This document shows positions 23,624 through 33,129 of a stretch of 64,000 bases of DNA, in pieces. Source of the stretch: Bacteroidota bacterium. GTDB taxonomy: Bacteria; Bacteroidota; Bacteroidia; UKL13-3. The notes beneath the pieces were generated by a model. The model did no database searches and was not told where the DNA came from. It saw only the letters and a program-made list of their open reading frames with translations. Where the stretch lies: the NCBI GenBank assembly GCA_947464275.1, contig CANHVU010000006.1:78748-142747 (forward strand), read 5' to 3'. Position numbers and translations under genes: made by a program. Position 1 is the first letter of the stretch. Each line of letters begins with the position of its first letter.

Positions 23624-26600
23624 TTACTTCAATATTGATTCTTTGATATATACAGTAATTTTAGCTACTTCACCTGTTCTATTAAAGATTTGTGTACTTG
23701 TTTCTGCATCAAGGTACAGGGTATCATGTTTACTTAAACTACCATCTTTCTTTTCAATTTCAAGACGATTTTCATTTGATAAACAATAAATGACTGGAAC
23801 TTGGCAAACAGTAAAACAAAGTGAGCCAAGCGCAGGTGCAAATGTTTTATGTTCCTTATTTATGGTAACGTAATGAAACAAACGGTCTTCTGTTGTAAAC
23901 TCGTTTTTTCTTAATAAACATGGATTAAAATACAAACGACCATTGGAAACAAAAACACCCAATTCGCCAAATCTACTAAGAATGTCTTCTTTTACCTGGC
24001 CTGTCATGCCTGGTTGTTGCGCTCCTCTGTTAGCCGGAGTGTGAGAGTATGGATCGGTAGGAAATGCACCGTAAAGTGATGGCGATTTGTGCACACCAAC
24101 GCCTGCATTTATTTCGTAATAATGCTCCAATAATTTTCCAATTACCTCGGCACTTTCTTCTTTTTCTATTGCTTGCAAACATACTTCTTGCACAGCCAAT
24201 TGCAGTTTAGAAACCATGTGCCAGTAAATAGAGCCTAGACCTTCGTAGCCATAAAATGTACCAGAACGGCCAGTAAATGATTTGTGGTCAAAAACTAATT
24301 CAAAAGTATCTAAAAGAGCTTTCTTTTCACTTTGAATGAACAGACTATACTTTGTATTCTCTAATTTTACAATGGCATCACTCAAATCGCCAGCATTTTT
24401 AAAGTTACCGTTAAAATGGTAATCTCCTTTTATGTCTTGCTCTACGAGCGATTTATCACCATCAGCTAACATTGCATTGATAAGTTTCGATTCTTTTAAG
24501 GCTTCTTTTGGGATATTGTTCTTCTCTAAAAACTTAGGAAGTTGTTTATTTGGATAAAGCAAATAGCTATATTGATCCGGACGGAAAAGCGCGCTATTCT
24601 TCATACTATCCAATAGTTTTAAGGCATCCTTTGGAGATAGGTAACCCGAACTTAATACAGCAACTTGGCCTTCGAGCATTTCATTGAGGTAAGAAATAGA
24701 AATTTCTTTTTTGTTTCGTATGCTCATCAAATTATAAGAATGATACATCTCATCATCACGCTTATTGGCTTTGATGGTATGTTCTATAAACTGTAAACTT
24801 ACTTTGGCAAATGCTTTAAGCCTACGGTATGAAATTGTTCTTTTCTCTCCCCAAAATGATTGTTTGTAAATATGTTCTCTGTAATCACTTCCTGCTTGAC
24901 CTAAACTATCAAGAATTGCTTTGCGTTGAGCATCATTGATGTCATTTTTTAACAATGCTGCATGTTCATCAAAAGTTGAATGTAATTTTTTAAAGAAGAT
25001 AATTAATTCATTTGATACCTCAACGCGATCTTCATCCGCTGTTTGTTCAAGAAGCTTATCAAAAAACACAAGGAACCTTCGCAGGTAGCATAGGGTTACA
25101 ACGGAAACACCATTCCCTACAAGTGCATTGTTTGCATCATTCCATTCCGGCCTTTGGGTATTCATCCAAATTCCGCCACCGGGAATAAAATTGGAGAGCT
25201 TAGACAAAACAGTTGCTAATATTTTCTCTATAAAATTTACAGAATAAATTTTTCCTTTTTGGTCTTCCAAAAGTGTAGCGTCAGAACCTATTAAATCACG
25301 CTTTTTTCTGATTTTTGCATCTAACGCTTCCTCAAACTCTATGGTATCTTTTGCATTGTTTACAATTTCGTTATAACTCTTTATTTTGTAAGGAACATTG
25401 GCATATACAAAAAGGTCTTGATTAAAATGGCTACTTAATTGGCCAGGAAAATACTTCTCATTAATTTCCAATAATTTTAACAAGTATATAATCTGATGAT
25501 CTCCCCAATAACCAATATAAGACCATGGATTGTCTGGCTCTACTGTTTCCCAATCAAAACCACTTTTAGTTAACCTATATGGATTATAGCCTTCAAAAGT
25601 AGTTGCATTTAAAAACTTGTGAACCATACTCTTGGTAAAGGCAGGGTAAGAGATTGCCAATGCCTCCCAGTTTTGAAAAATATCTCTCCAGTTGCCTTCG
25701 TAATCCAGTACCTTTGAGTGGTCCACTGCGCTGCGGGTATTAATAGAAAATTTATTCCAAGGTCTGCTTGGATCACCATGCCTTCTGCTAAATTTTAAAG
25801 GCATGTATTCTATACAAATTCTATTAAAATTTTTATCATCGGTTTGAGATGAAATTTTTTCTAATTCAAAAAACGAAAAGGTTTCATTCAAGCTATCCAG
25901 TAATGTCTTGTGTTTTTCGTAAACTTCTTTGTTTGTTCCAACAAAATAGTTAATCAAATCCCATTTTTCAATCTGGTAATTAAAATCAAAAATGCCGCCT
26001 CGCATGATATTGAAAAGGGTATTGGAAAAATGTCGTGTATCCCTATATACATCATCCGACAATTGGATGCCATCAGATGAAGCATTGAGCTCAATTAATC
26101 GTTGAGAACCAAGTTCTATGTCGTCTTCTACCAGTTTTCTAATTTCTTTATTGGTTTTAATCTCATTGATTAATCTAACAACATCGGCCTGGCTTTGGTT
26201 TACATCAGCTATAATCAGCCAATTTTTTTTATTCCCAGGGGATAAGGTAATTTCCTTGTTAATAAAATAAGATCCTTTTTCAGCTTTAACATCTTCTTCT
26301 TGACCAATACCTAATCCCTTTCTAAAATCATCAAGTTGCAAAGAAGATACTAAATATTTTGGATTATCAAGTCCAAGAGACCAAGCAATGTTGGCTTTAA
26401 GAGCTTCACTAGGTTCAGCTTTATCTACTATAATCGCACTAAGGGCAAATATTCCCATCCCTGAACCCGGATCTAATTCATTTCTCTTGTAGGCATCAAC
26501 AAGATTACTAGCAGCGTTTTGTAAATCACTACTCACACCATCTGGCATTATATTTTGTATGCCATCTAGAAAATTAATTTTGAGTTCTTTATCTCCTATA

Positions 26601-27079
26601 TTTTCTATAGTAGATTTACGAACAAAGCCATAAATATTGCTGGAGTTCCATTCATATCTAAATGTAAGTCCAAGATTATGATTTATTTCTTCAAAAATGA
26701 TTTTATTACCAATAGCATTTTTATACAAGTTTCTAGAGACATGAAATTCGCTTTCATTTCGTTCAGAAAATGGTTCCCATATATGGATTTCGCCATTTTG
26801 AATTACTTGAAATATTGACTTAGAACCAGTAATGTCGTATGATTCAGTAATTTTATCGACAGTGTAATAAGGAAATAATGCAAACTCAGCACTCTTACGT
26901 CCAGCAGTAATTCCCCCATTACTGGATATAAACATCCAATGGTGAGAATCGCTTACTATACTCATAAAAAATGGACGCATTTCATTATTGTTTGAAATGC
27001 AAAAGAAGTTTTCTCCTTCTATTTTTAATCTCTTTATTTCTACTAAAGATTCTTGTTCGACTTGTTTTTGTCCAGACAT
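23624..27079 (-). CDS. Large glycoside phosphorylase, GH94/GH149-type (beta-1,3-glucan phosphorylase candidate)
   Basis: This 1151-residue cytoplasmic protein (no signal peptide) has the GH94-superfamily plan: a large N-terminal beta-sandwich (to about 330), a helical linker, an (alpha/alpha)6 barrel and a C-terminal beta domain. Family-like landmarks are YEGNWRDIFQNWEALAISYP (about 460), SYIGYWGDHQIIYLLKL (520) and PEWNDANNALVGNG (644), where D648 is the likely catalytic acid. Its length exceeds GH94 and fits GH149, the family of beta-1,3-oligoglucan phosphorylases. Assignment to GH149 rather than GH161 or GH94 is by length, motif memory and context, not by alignment. It would split imported beta-1,3-glucans with phosphate to glucose-1-phosphate, saving ATP. 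Neighbouring genes are tightly packed at its 3' end; a 121-bp gap precedes it. Confidence 0.78.
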   Translation of the reverse strand: MSGQKQVEQESLVEIKRLKIEGENFFCISNNNEMRPFFMSIVSDSHHWMFISSNGGITAGRKSAEFALFPYYTVDKITESYDITGSKSIFQVIQNGEIHIWEPFSERNESEFHVSRNLYKNAIGNKIIFEEINHNLGLTFRYEWNSSNIYGFVRKSTIENIGDKELKINFLDGIQNIMPDGVSSDLQNAASNLVDAYKRNELDPGSGMGIFALSAIIVDKAEPSEALKANIAWSLGLDNPKYLVSSLQLDDFRKGLGIGQEEDVKAEKGSYFINKEITLSPGNKKNWLIIADVNQSQADVVRLINEIKTNKEIRKLVEDDIELGSQRLIELNASSDGIQLSDDVYRDTRHFSNTLFNIMRGGIFDFNYQIEKWDLINYFVGTNKEVYEKHKTLLDSLNETFSFFELEKISSQTDDKNFNRICIEYMPLKFSRRHGDPSRPWNKFSINTRSAVDHSKVLDYEGNWRDIFQNWEALAISYPAFTKSMVHKFLNATTFEGYNPYRLTKSGFDWETVEPDNPWSYIGYWGDHQIIYLLKLLEINEKYFPGQLSSHFNQDLFVYANVPYKIKSYNEIVNNAKDTIEFEEALDAKIRKKRDLIGSDATLLEDQKGKIYSVNFIEKILATVLSKLSNFIPGGGIWMNTQRPEWNDANNALVGNGVSVVTLCYLRRFLVFFDKLLEQTADEDRVEVSNELIIFFKKLHSTFDEHAALLKNDINDAQRKAILDSLGQAGSDYREHIYKQSFWGEKRTISYRRLKAFAKVSLQFIEHTIKANKRDDEMYHSYNLMSIRNKKEISISYLNEMLEGQVAVLSSGYLSPKDALKLLDSMKNSALFRPDQYSYLLYPNKQLPKFLEKNNIPKEALKESKLINAMLADGDKSLVEQDIKGDYHFNGNFKNAGDLSDAIVKLENTKYSLFIQSEKKALLDTFELVFDHKSFTGRSGTFYGYEGLGSIYWHMVSKLQLAVQEVCLQAIEKEESAEVIGKLLEHYYEINAGVGVHKSPSLYGAFPTDPYSHTPANRGAQQPGMTGQVKEDILSRFGELGVFVSNGRLYFNPCLLRKNEFTTEDRLFHYVTINKEHKTFAPALGSLCFTVCQVPVIYCLSNENRLEIEKKDGSLSKHDTLYLDAETSTQIFNRTGEVAKITVYIKESILK

Positions 27080-27200
27080 TATTTGGTATCTATATCGTAG
27101 TTATTTATATTTATAATAGTAGTTTTTTTACAAAAATCAACTACTATGAAATTCATATTCAATTGATAATTAGTAAAGGTTTGTTGGTGCTAAATTTATA

Positions 27201-28016
27201 TTATTTTTCTTTGTAAGCTCTAACATAATCAATGGTCATTGCACAAGGAAATGGGGTAAATTCGTTAGTTGGCCCTACAAAACCTCCTCCAACTGCTACA
27301 TTCATAATGATGAAAAATGGTTGATTGTAAACCCATTGCCCAGGAACATCGGCAGGGGTAATTCTTTTGTAAAGATAACCATCTACAAAAAAATCAATTT
27401 TGCTTGCATTCCATTCAACAGCATATATATGAAAATCGTTATCGAATCTATCATTCTTAAGTTCGTATGCTGTAGTTATAGATTGGCTACCTGAATAACC
27501 TGGTCCGTGAATAGAACCATAAGTAAAATTTGAAAATTTACCCTTTTGTTCCATAATATCAATTTCTCCGCATTGAGGCCAGTCTGCAGTTGCTAAATTC
27601 TCACCTAACATCCAGAATGCAGGCCATATTCCAGAGCCTGTTGGTGTTTTTATGCGAGCTTCTACTTTACCAAATTGATGAGAAAATATGCCTTGGGTTT
27701 TTACACGTGCCGAGGTATAACTTCCCGAATTGCTTTTTATGGCTGTAATCACAAGATTTCCTTTTCCGTCCAAAGATACATTTTGAGGGTTTTTGGTGTA
27801 AGATTGAAGTTCACCATTACCCCATCCACCATTACCGGTTCCTAAATCATAAGTCCATTTTGCTGCATCAGCAGCGGTGCCAGAATCGCCTATAAACTCA
27901 TCACTCCAAACCAATTCAAAGTTTCTATTTGGCAGGGATTGTTTTGGTTCTATTTCACAGCCCGCAATAATGGCAACTATTGTTGCCATCAGTATTGTTT
28001 TATTTGAAATTTTCAT
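27201..28016 (-). CDS. GH16 endo-beta-1,3-glucanase (laminarinase-type) lipoprotein
   Basis: This 271-residue GH16 enzyme has a lipoprotein signal (AIIAGC, C20) and one compact catalytic domain. The active-site strand is GEIDIMEQKG, with nucleophile E151 and acid/base E156. Other laminarinase landmarks are FELVWSDEF (about 33), GSGIWPAFWMLG (127) and PFFIIMNVAVGGGFVGP (234). It probably acts at the cell surface, making the first endo-cuts in beta-1,3-glucan. It lies 38 bp after the surface lipoprotein gene and 121 bp before the phosphorylase gene. Confidence 0.95.
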   Translation of the reverse strand: MKISNKTILMATIVAIIAGCEIEPKQSLPNRNFELVWSDEFIGDSGTAADAAKWTYDLGTGNGGWGNGELQSYTKNPQNVSLDGKGNLVITAIKSNSGSYTSARVKTQGIFSHQFGKVEARIKTPTGSGIWPAFWMLGENLATADWPQCGEIDIMEQKGKFSNFTYGSIHGPGYSGSQSITTAYELKNDRFDNDFHIYAVEWNASKIDFFVDGYLYKRITPADVPGQWVYNQPFFIIMNVAVGGGFVGPTNEFTPFPCAMTIDYVRAYKEK

Positions 28017-28054
28017 TATTCAATTATTTAATAAATTTTACCTGTTATAATTTT

Positions 28055-29476
28055 TTATTTATAGAAATAAATATTATCGAGGATGAAATTAGGACCACCA
28101 ATAATAATAATTGCTCCTATATTACTTTTTTGGTTTAGAATATTCCCATTAAGTGGAATATCAAACGACTTCCAACCACCTGCTGTAAATCCATTTAAAG
28201 TGGTTCTTAAATCCTTGTCATCGCCCATTGGTTGGCCATTAGCTGTGTTGGTCTCAATAGTTTTATTAGCACCTATATCTCTAATTTCAAATCCAATAGA
28301 AGAAGTAGTTGCATCCTCAACATATACATCTACATGTAAAAATCCATATGCAGTAAGGTCAATAGGATTTGTATCAAACATTATTCCTGTATAATTATTA
28401 GTTTTATATTGTATTACTTTACCAGTACTTGTTGTTAAAATATCCGCCACTGTTGTAGAACCTCCGAACCTTGGATCAACATTGCTTTCGGTTGCATTGG
28501 TGTATGCATCACTAAAAATAGACTTTACATCGGCCTGCGGTCTAGTTGGCGTGGGTGCTCCTGGAAAACCTCCTTTTGACTCAATAATTAGTTTTCCTTT
28601 TGCAGGCAAACCATTTACTGTTGCAGTAATTTCTGCATTTCCAGCTGTAAGAATTCTAACAATTCCCGAATCATTAACAGTAGCAACAGCCGGATTTGAA
28701 CTGGTAAAATTATAATAAGCAGTAGTTGACATTACTTTTACATCCTGTCCGTTAGTAAGGTTAAAAACATGGTTTAAACCAGTTAGATTTATAGTAGAAC
28801 CAATAAAGGTTTTTTCTGTTTTGGTTTGACCATCAAATATGTTTGAGGCCGCTTTGCCTACTGTTCCAAGTTTTTCAAATTTTATTTCATCAAACCAAAG
28901 AGCATAACCTGCACCATTTGTTCCTTGAGTTCCAGCAGCAAACCAAAAAACACCTCTTTCATTTTTAAGTTTAGAAGCACTAGGAATAGGAATAATTACT
29001 TTAGACCAATTGGTACTTACATTTATATTTGAGACAGAAACTTTATATTTATCATCAATGTAGTTTACACCAAATCCTGCCTCACCCAATTTTATACCTG
29101 TAGATGCTTTTACGTAAAAAGTTAGCGCATCATAACCTGTTAGATTTCTACCTGCACCATCAACTCTAAAAATGGCTCCAGCGTATGTACCTTTTGGATC
29201 TGTATTATTGGGTACATCTATTCTTACAGAAGCATTGCTTTGGTAACCTTCTTTCATATCTACCGAAAATACATCTGGTTTTGCATCTGCAAATGGAAGA
29301 TAAAAATCAGAGCCTAAACCTATAAAGTTATCTGTAAAAATACCTGCAGTTGAAGAAAAAGAAGGCAATACTGCATCATCAGATAATTCTCTTTTACATC
29401 CAAATTGAACAATAAATAATGCAAATAAGAGACTTATAGATATAATTTTTTTGTTTAAAATATTCATTTTTTTCAT
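28055..29476 (-). CDS. Surface lipoprotein with Ig-like and glycan-binding-like domains
   Basis: This 473-residue lipoprotein (signal ending FGC, C27) has three beta-rich parts: an N-terminal carbohydrate-binding-like domain (about 45-205), a bacterial Ig-like (BIG2) domain (about 220-300, SSNPAVATVNDSGIVRILTA), and a C-terminal domain (about 310-473). The last begins ADVKSIFSDAYTNATES and ends FILDNIYFYK. It matches the repeats of the T9SS protein at 13810-15645 in pattern. No catalytic pair is evident. Its place in the operon suggests a surface glycan-binding protein standing in for SusD/SusE-type binders. It is 21 bp after the glycosidase-barrel gene. Confidence 0.8.
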   Translation of the reverse strand: MKKMNILNKKIISISLLFALFIVQFGCKRELSDDAVLPSFSSTAGIFTDNFIGLGSDFYLPFADAKPDVFSVDMKEGYQSNASVRIDVPNNTDPKGTYAGAIFRVDGAGRNLTGYDALTFYVKASTGIKLGEAGFGVNYIDDKYKVSVSNINVSTNWSKVIIPIPSASKLKNERGVFWFAAGTQGTNGAGYALWFDEIKFEKLGTVGKAASNIFDGQTKTEKTFIGSTINLTGLNHVFNLTNGQDVKVMSTTAYYNFTSSNPAVATVNDSGIVRILTAGNAEITATVNGLPAKGKLIIESKGGFPGAPTPTRPQADVKSIFSDAYTNATESNVDPRFGGSTTVADILTTSTGKVIQYKTNNYTGIMFDTNPIDLTAYGFLHVDVYVEDATTSSIGFEIRDIGANKTIETNTANGQPMGDDKDLRTTLNGFTAGGWKSFDIPLNGNILNQKSNIGAIIIIGGPNFILDNIYFYK

Positions 29477-29497
29477 TTTTAATAAGTGCTAGATTTA

Positions 29498-32400
29498 TTA
29501 GTTAATATTGATTTGAATGTAGGTTCTGAATTCCCACTCATTTCCGTCAGGGAATCCAATTGCATTGGGGTCTGGAACAACTTCACCTAAACGATCTATT
29601 TTTGTGGTAGGAGCATATCTGTTAGAATATTTATTTAGTGTTCGGTAAGTTGTTCTTACACCTAGTTTTGTTCCAGGTAGCATAAACCAATCAGGTTTAC
29701 CTATTTCTACAGACCAATCGGCAATTACTTGAAGCGGGAATGTTTGGTTAAAATCTCTGTGGTAATCAAAAGGTCCCCAATCATCAATTTTTACCATCGT
29801 TATAAGTTTCATCTTTTTATAAATGGTTCTAACATCAATTCCATATCGATTGATAGTTCTTGTGTCACTTCCATTGGCTTGGCCATTTCCAAAATAAACG
29901 TTTCCAATAATACCAAATTCAGGATTTATTTTTGAAACCATTCTAGAGTTTACTTCCCACAAATCTTGTGCAGGCGCAGAACCAGGAAAGCCAAAAGTAG
30001 TACGGCCATTTCCAAGTATACCAATAGCTGCATCTTGAACTGTAGGGAGGTGACGATAAACGAAACCAGTACTCATGGCAAATTTTGCATCTTCCATTCT
30101 ATCATTGTCCCATTCATACATCCATGTTGCAGGTGTTGGATCAAAAGTAAGTAAAAGTTCTCCTCCCAAAGTTTCTCTGTTTCCTCTTACTGAAAAAGGA
30201 TCATCTAATATATTTCTTGGGCGAGCTGGCGCAGCAAAGTTAGGTCCAATTGGCCCTACTAATGGTTTTTGATACAAGAAATTTGGTGCAATTTGAAATT
30301 TACCAATATTGTAAGTCAATCCAGTAAGTACATTGTACATATTACCACTACCAATATCTTTAAGAACCCATCCGGTAAAAGTTTTGGTTTGATCTACTCC
30401 TCCGTTTGCAACTAGCCCCATATAAGAAGCAAGTCCATACCATTGTATCGATCCTGTGGAATATGTTAATTTCACCTTACCTCCAAAATTATCTGTACTT
30501 TTTATTTTGTCTTCATACACAATATCGTCTTGGATCATTTGAAAGGTTCTTCCATTAAGAGGCTGACCTGCCCAAATTCCGCCTACATCAAATGTAAGTT
30601 TTTCCATTTTTTTACTTATGGCTAACGTTAATCGCCTTGTTTTTGGAACTGGAACAGCAAATGAGCTTTGTAGACCACTCCTTTGTACGAGATCTTCATG
30701 GAATATACCAGTTACATCTAAACCTACTAATTTTCTACTATATTTTGCTAGAAAAGCAGGGTTTGCACCCCACCATAATTCAGGGCCAAATGCAATTTTC
30801 AACCCTTTTAAAATTTTCTTTGCTTCCACTTCAAAACCAAAAGGGGCATTACCATTATAAATGTCAATATTTGGCCCGTAATTGGCCTCACGATAAAGCC
30901 CAAAGAAATCTCCTTCATATGCCCAATGGTAATGGCCTGTTCTATAAAAGCCTAATAACTTAAATTCTTGAGCATCCCAAGTATAACTAGCTCTGTATAA
31001 TTGTATCCTATTATTTGAATTAATTTGTTGAAGTCCATTTGTTGTTTGTACCGTTAAAGGACGTCCTCTATTTTCATAAAATATTTCATCAATTGGTTTT
31101 GTTGCAACATTACCCAACAAATTAAATTGAACATTTGCTCTCATGTTAGGCGCAGGTCTTGCTGTTACTCCAATATTAAAGGATTCCATATGGTCAAAAC
31201 CTTGTTCATTAGGAAATGTTGTGCTTGCAGGATTAGCAGCAGCGGGAGTTGATATTAAACTTCCGCCTGTTTGGTAAGTATTGAAATTGGCCTGTAAATT
31301 ACTTAAGTACAATTTGCCTTTATCTTTAGATTCCAAAACAGCTTTATCTCCCCTTGCCCTTAATGTAGCATCTGCAACAGAAACATTTTTAAACAATATA
31401 TTTATAGATTCAGCATTTGCGGTGTAAGGATTAAACTGATGAATATTTTGTAATGCATAGTATGCCGCTCTTGGATAAAGTTCATAGGTGCCAAGCTCAT
31501 TTGTTTGTCCTTTAGCGCATATACCAAACCACTCCTCATTCATATTATTCTCCCCTTTCACAAAATCATTTCTGTAACCGCCATTTGACCAAGAAGCAGT
31601 GGCATCGTGTTCATCTAAATTTATAGTTTGTCCTGTTTTCCACCATCCATCGCTAAACTGAAAAGTAAAACCACCTAAGCTATTTTCATTTTTACCCATT
31701 CCACTAGCATTATTATATATTTCCTTCCAATTGCTTAGTAAAACTTTGGCTTGGTATTCTTGATCTTCTTTGTTTGCCAGAGTATTATAAGCATCAGCAC
31801 CAAATTCGGTAAGAACTACAGGCATATTTAGCTCTTTTTTTACTCTTTCGTACAAATCTGTAAACGTTGATCCACGATAACAATTAATTCCCAAGATGTC
31901 GATATCCTTGCACTCTTTAGCAATAATATCTGCAAATAGTAAGTCTCCATTGCAAATAGATATAGGATGATTGTTATCTATTTGTTTTAATGCTTTTGCA
32001 GCATCGTTAAAAAGCTTGTACAAATGATAAGCGCCTTTTGTTGAATTTCTATCTGCTAATGGGATATTCTCTGTTTCTGCACCTCTCCAAAAAAGTCCAT
32101 AATTGTTTTCGTTCCCTAACAAAAAAAGCAAAACACCTGGTGTTTCTTTGTATTGTGATACCATTTCTTTTGTTTCGTTAAGAAGTATTTCACGAACATT
32201 CGGATCCGAATAATCTGTATTTGGTTCCCACTTGCCTTTAACAGTTAAACCATAACGGCCAAAAGCGTGATTAAGCATAGTATAAATACCATAATTTTCG
32301 TAAATATATTTTACCCATTTAGCTGGAACACCAGTATACTGCCTAATAACGTTAACGCCCATATTTTTAAGTAAAGGCATTTCAATTTCTAAAGCAGCAA

Positions 32401-32611
32401 TGATTACTTCATCAGATTGCTTCCATAAACTATAATTGTAGTTGGTACCTATCGGAAAATAATCCCAATTCATTCCATTAATGAACGTCTCTTTCCCATT
32501 TACAGAAAGTTTAAATCCATTATCAGATTTAATAACTAGCACTTTATCATTTTGCGCAAATGCTAAAGTAGATGTAAGAAATAAAAGGCACTGAAGTAGT
32601 AGTTTTTTCAT
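29498..32611 (-). CDS. Secreted glycosidase domain fused to an outer-membrane beta-barrel-like domain
   Basis: This ~1037-residue exported protein is the first gene of the glucan operon. I chose the ATG at 32611 because it gives a clean signal peptide (MKKLLLQCLLFLTSTLAFAQ); an ATG eight codons upstream at 32635 is possible. Numbered from the upstream ATG, residues 30-420 form a GH2/GH5-like catalytic barrel with acid/base E176 (LLGNENNYGLFW) and nucleophile E277 (VVLTEFGADAYN). Residues from about 430 to 1045 are a series of alternating amphipathic strands rich in Tyr, Trp, Asn and Gly, with segments such as IQWYGLASYMGLV and KFQIAPNFLYQKP, ending WEFRTYIQININ. That is the look of an outer-membrane barrel. 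The GH family is uncertain (GH2-like TIM barrel or a GH158-type beta-1,3-glucanase). The locus has no SusC, so a pore role for the barrel is an attractive inference. Confidence 0.82.
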   Translation of the reverse strand: MKKLLLQCLLFLTSTLAFAQNDKVLVIKSDNGFKLSVNGKETFINGMNWDYFPIGTNYNYSLWKQSDEVIIAALEIEMPLLKNMGVNVIRQYTGVPAKWVKYIYENYGIYTMLNHAFGRYGLTVKGKWEPNTDYSDPNVREILLNETKEMVSQYKETPGVLLFLLGNENNYGLFWRGAETENIPLADRNSTKGAYHLYKLFNDAAKALKQIDNNHPISICNGDLLFADIIAKECKDIDILGINCYRGSTFTDLYERVKKELNMPVVLTEFGADAYNTLANKEDQEYQAKVLLSNWKEIYNNASGMGKNENSLGGFTFQFSDGWWKTGQTINLDEHDATASWSNGGYRNDFVKGENNMNEEWFGICAKGQTNELGTYELYPRAAYYALQNIHQFNPYTANAESINILFKNVSVADATLRARGDKAVLESKDKGKLYLSNLQANFNTYQTGGSLISTPAAANPASTTFPNEQGFDHMESFNIGVTARPAPNMRANVQFNLLGNVATKPIDEIFYENRGRPLTVQTTNGLQQINSNNRIQLYRASYTWDAQEFKLLGFYRTGHYHWAYEGDFFGLYREANYGPNIDIYNGNAPFGFEVEAKKILKGLKIAFGPELWWGANPAFLAKYSRKLVGLDVTGIFHEDLVQRSGLQSSFAVPVPKTRRLTLAISKKMEKLTFDVGGIWAGQPLNGRTFQMIQDDIVYEDKIKSTDNFGGKVKLTYSTGSIQWYGLASYMGLVANGGVDQTKTFTGWVLKDIGSGNMYNVLTGLTYNIGKFQIAPNFLYQKPLVGPIGPNFAAPARPRNILDDPFSVRGNRETLGGELLLTFDPTPATWMYEWDNDRMEDAKFAMSTGFVYRHLPTVQDAAIGILGNGRTTFGFPGSAPAQDLWEVNSRMVSKINPEFGIIGNVYFGNGQANGSDTRTINRYGIDVRTIYKKMKLITMVKIDDWGPFDYHRDFNQTFPLQVIADWSVEIGKPDWFMLPGTKLGVRTTYRTLNKYSNRYAPTTKIDRLGEVVPDPNAIGFPDGNEWEFRTYIQININ

Positions 32612-32635
32612 TTTGTAACGATTTTGTTTACACAT

Positions 32636-33129
32636 AAGCTTTGATTTTTTTTATTTTATGTACTTAATAGTTTTTTATGCATTTTTTTAATCGAAATTGT
32701 TCATCAAAATATTGATTTTAAATTTAATTATGGTAAAATTTACCACAACCAATATAGCAAAAAAAATTATCTACAAAATTTTTTTTGTTTTTTTTGATGA
32801 TGTAAATTTTCTACTTGTACCCTATCTTAATTCTTTTTTACCCCCTTCAATACATTCGCTCAATATTTTTTATTTATAAAAACACTACAACATTACTAAT
32901 ATGAATTAGTGTTATTTTTTGATTTTTAAATAGTTATATGATTGTTGTTTTCCCTATTTCTTATGCTCTTATTTGGAATGGAAAGTTATGTTTTCAATTT
33001 GTTCTTCGTTTTAATCAGACAGTTTACAAAACAAACGTTCTAATCTGTAACATTTTGCCCTGCTTCATTTCTATAGATTTAAACAAAAATAAATATTATA
33101 AAATTACTTTTATTGCTTCGTTATAATTT
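32636..33129. other. AT-rich intergenic region upstream of the glucan operon
   Basis: This gap of about 490 bp is extremely A/T-rich with long T runs. It should hold the operon promoter, but I find no good TAnnTTTG box on the minus strand close to the gene. A small stem, ACTAAT/ATTAGT (32895-32910) followed by T's, is present. Short open frames here are low-complexity and not credible genes. Confidence 0.5.
32731..32745. promoter_or_regulatory. Palindrome upstream of the glucan operon (candidate operator)
   Basis: TGGTAAA (32731-32737) and TTTACCA (32739-32745) form a 7-bp inverted repeat around one A, 96-120 bp upstream of the first gene. The core GTAAA/TTTAC also occurs in the inverted repeat before the NUDIX regulator (15711-15731), although the spacer differs (1 versus 5). 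Its role as a shared operator is inference. Confidence 0.35.

Noticed and set aside
29498..32611. SusC/TonB-dependent transporter for the barrel protein
   Set aside because: There is no carboxypeptidase-like domain, TonB box or plug domain. The N-terminus is instead a glycosidase barrel with two catalytic Glu.
32697..33126. Two short plus-strand frames (60 and 62 codons) upstream of the glucan operon
   Set aside because: Low-complexity Phe/Ile/Leu/Lys/Asn composition in an extremely AT-rich control region; no protein-like pattern.
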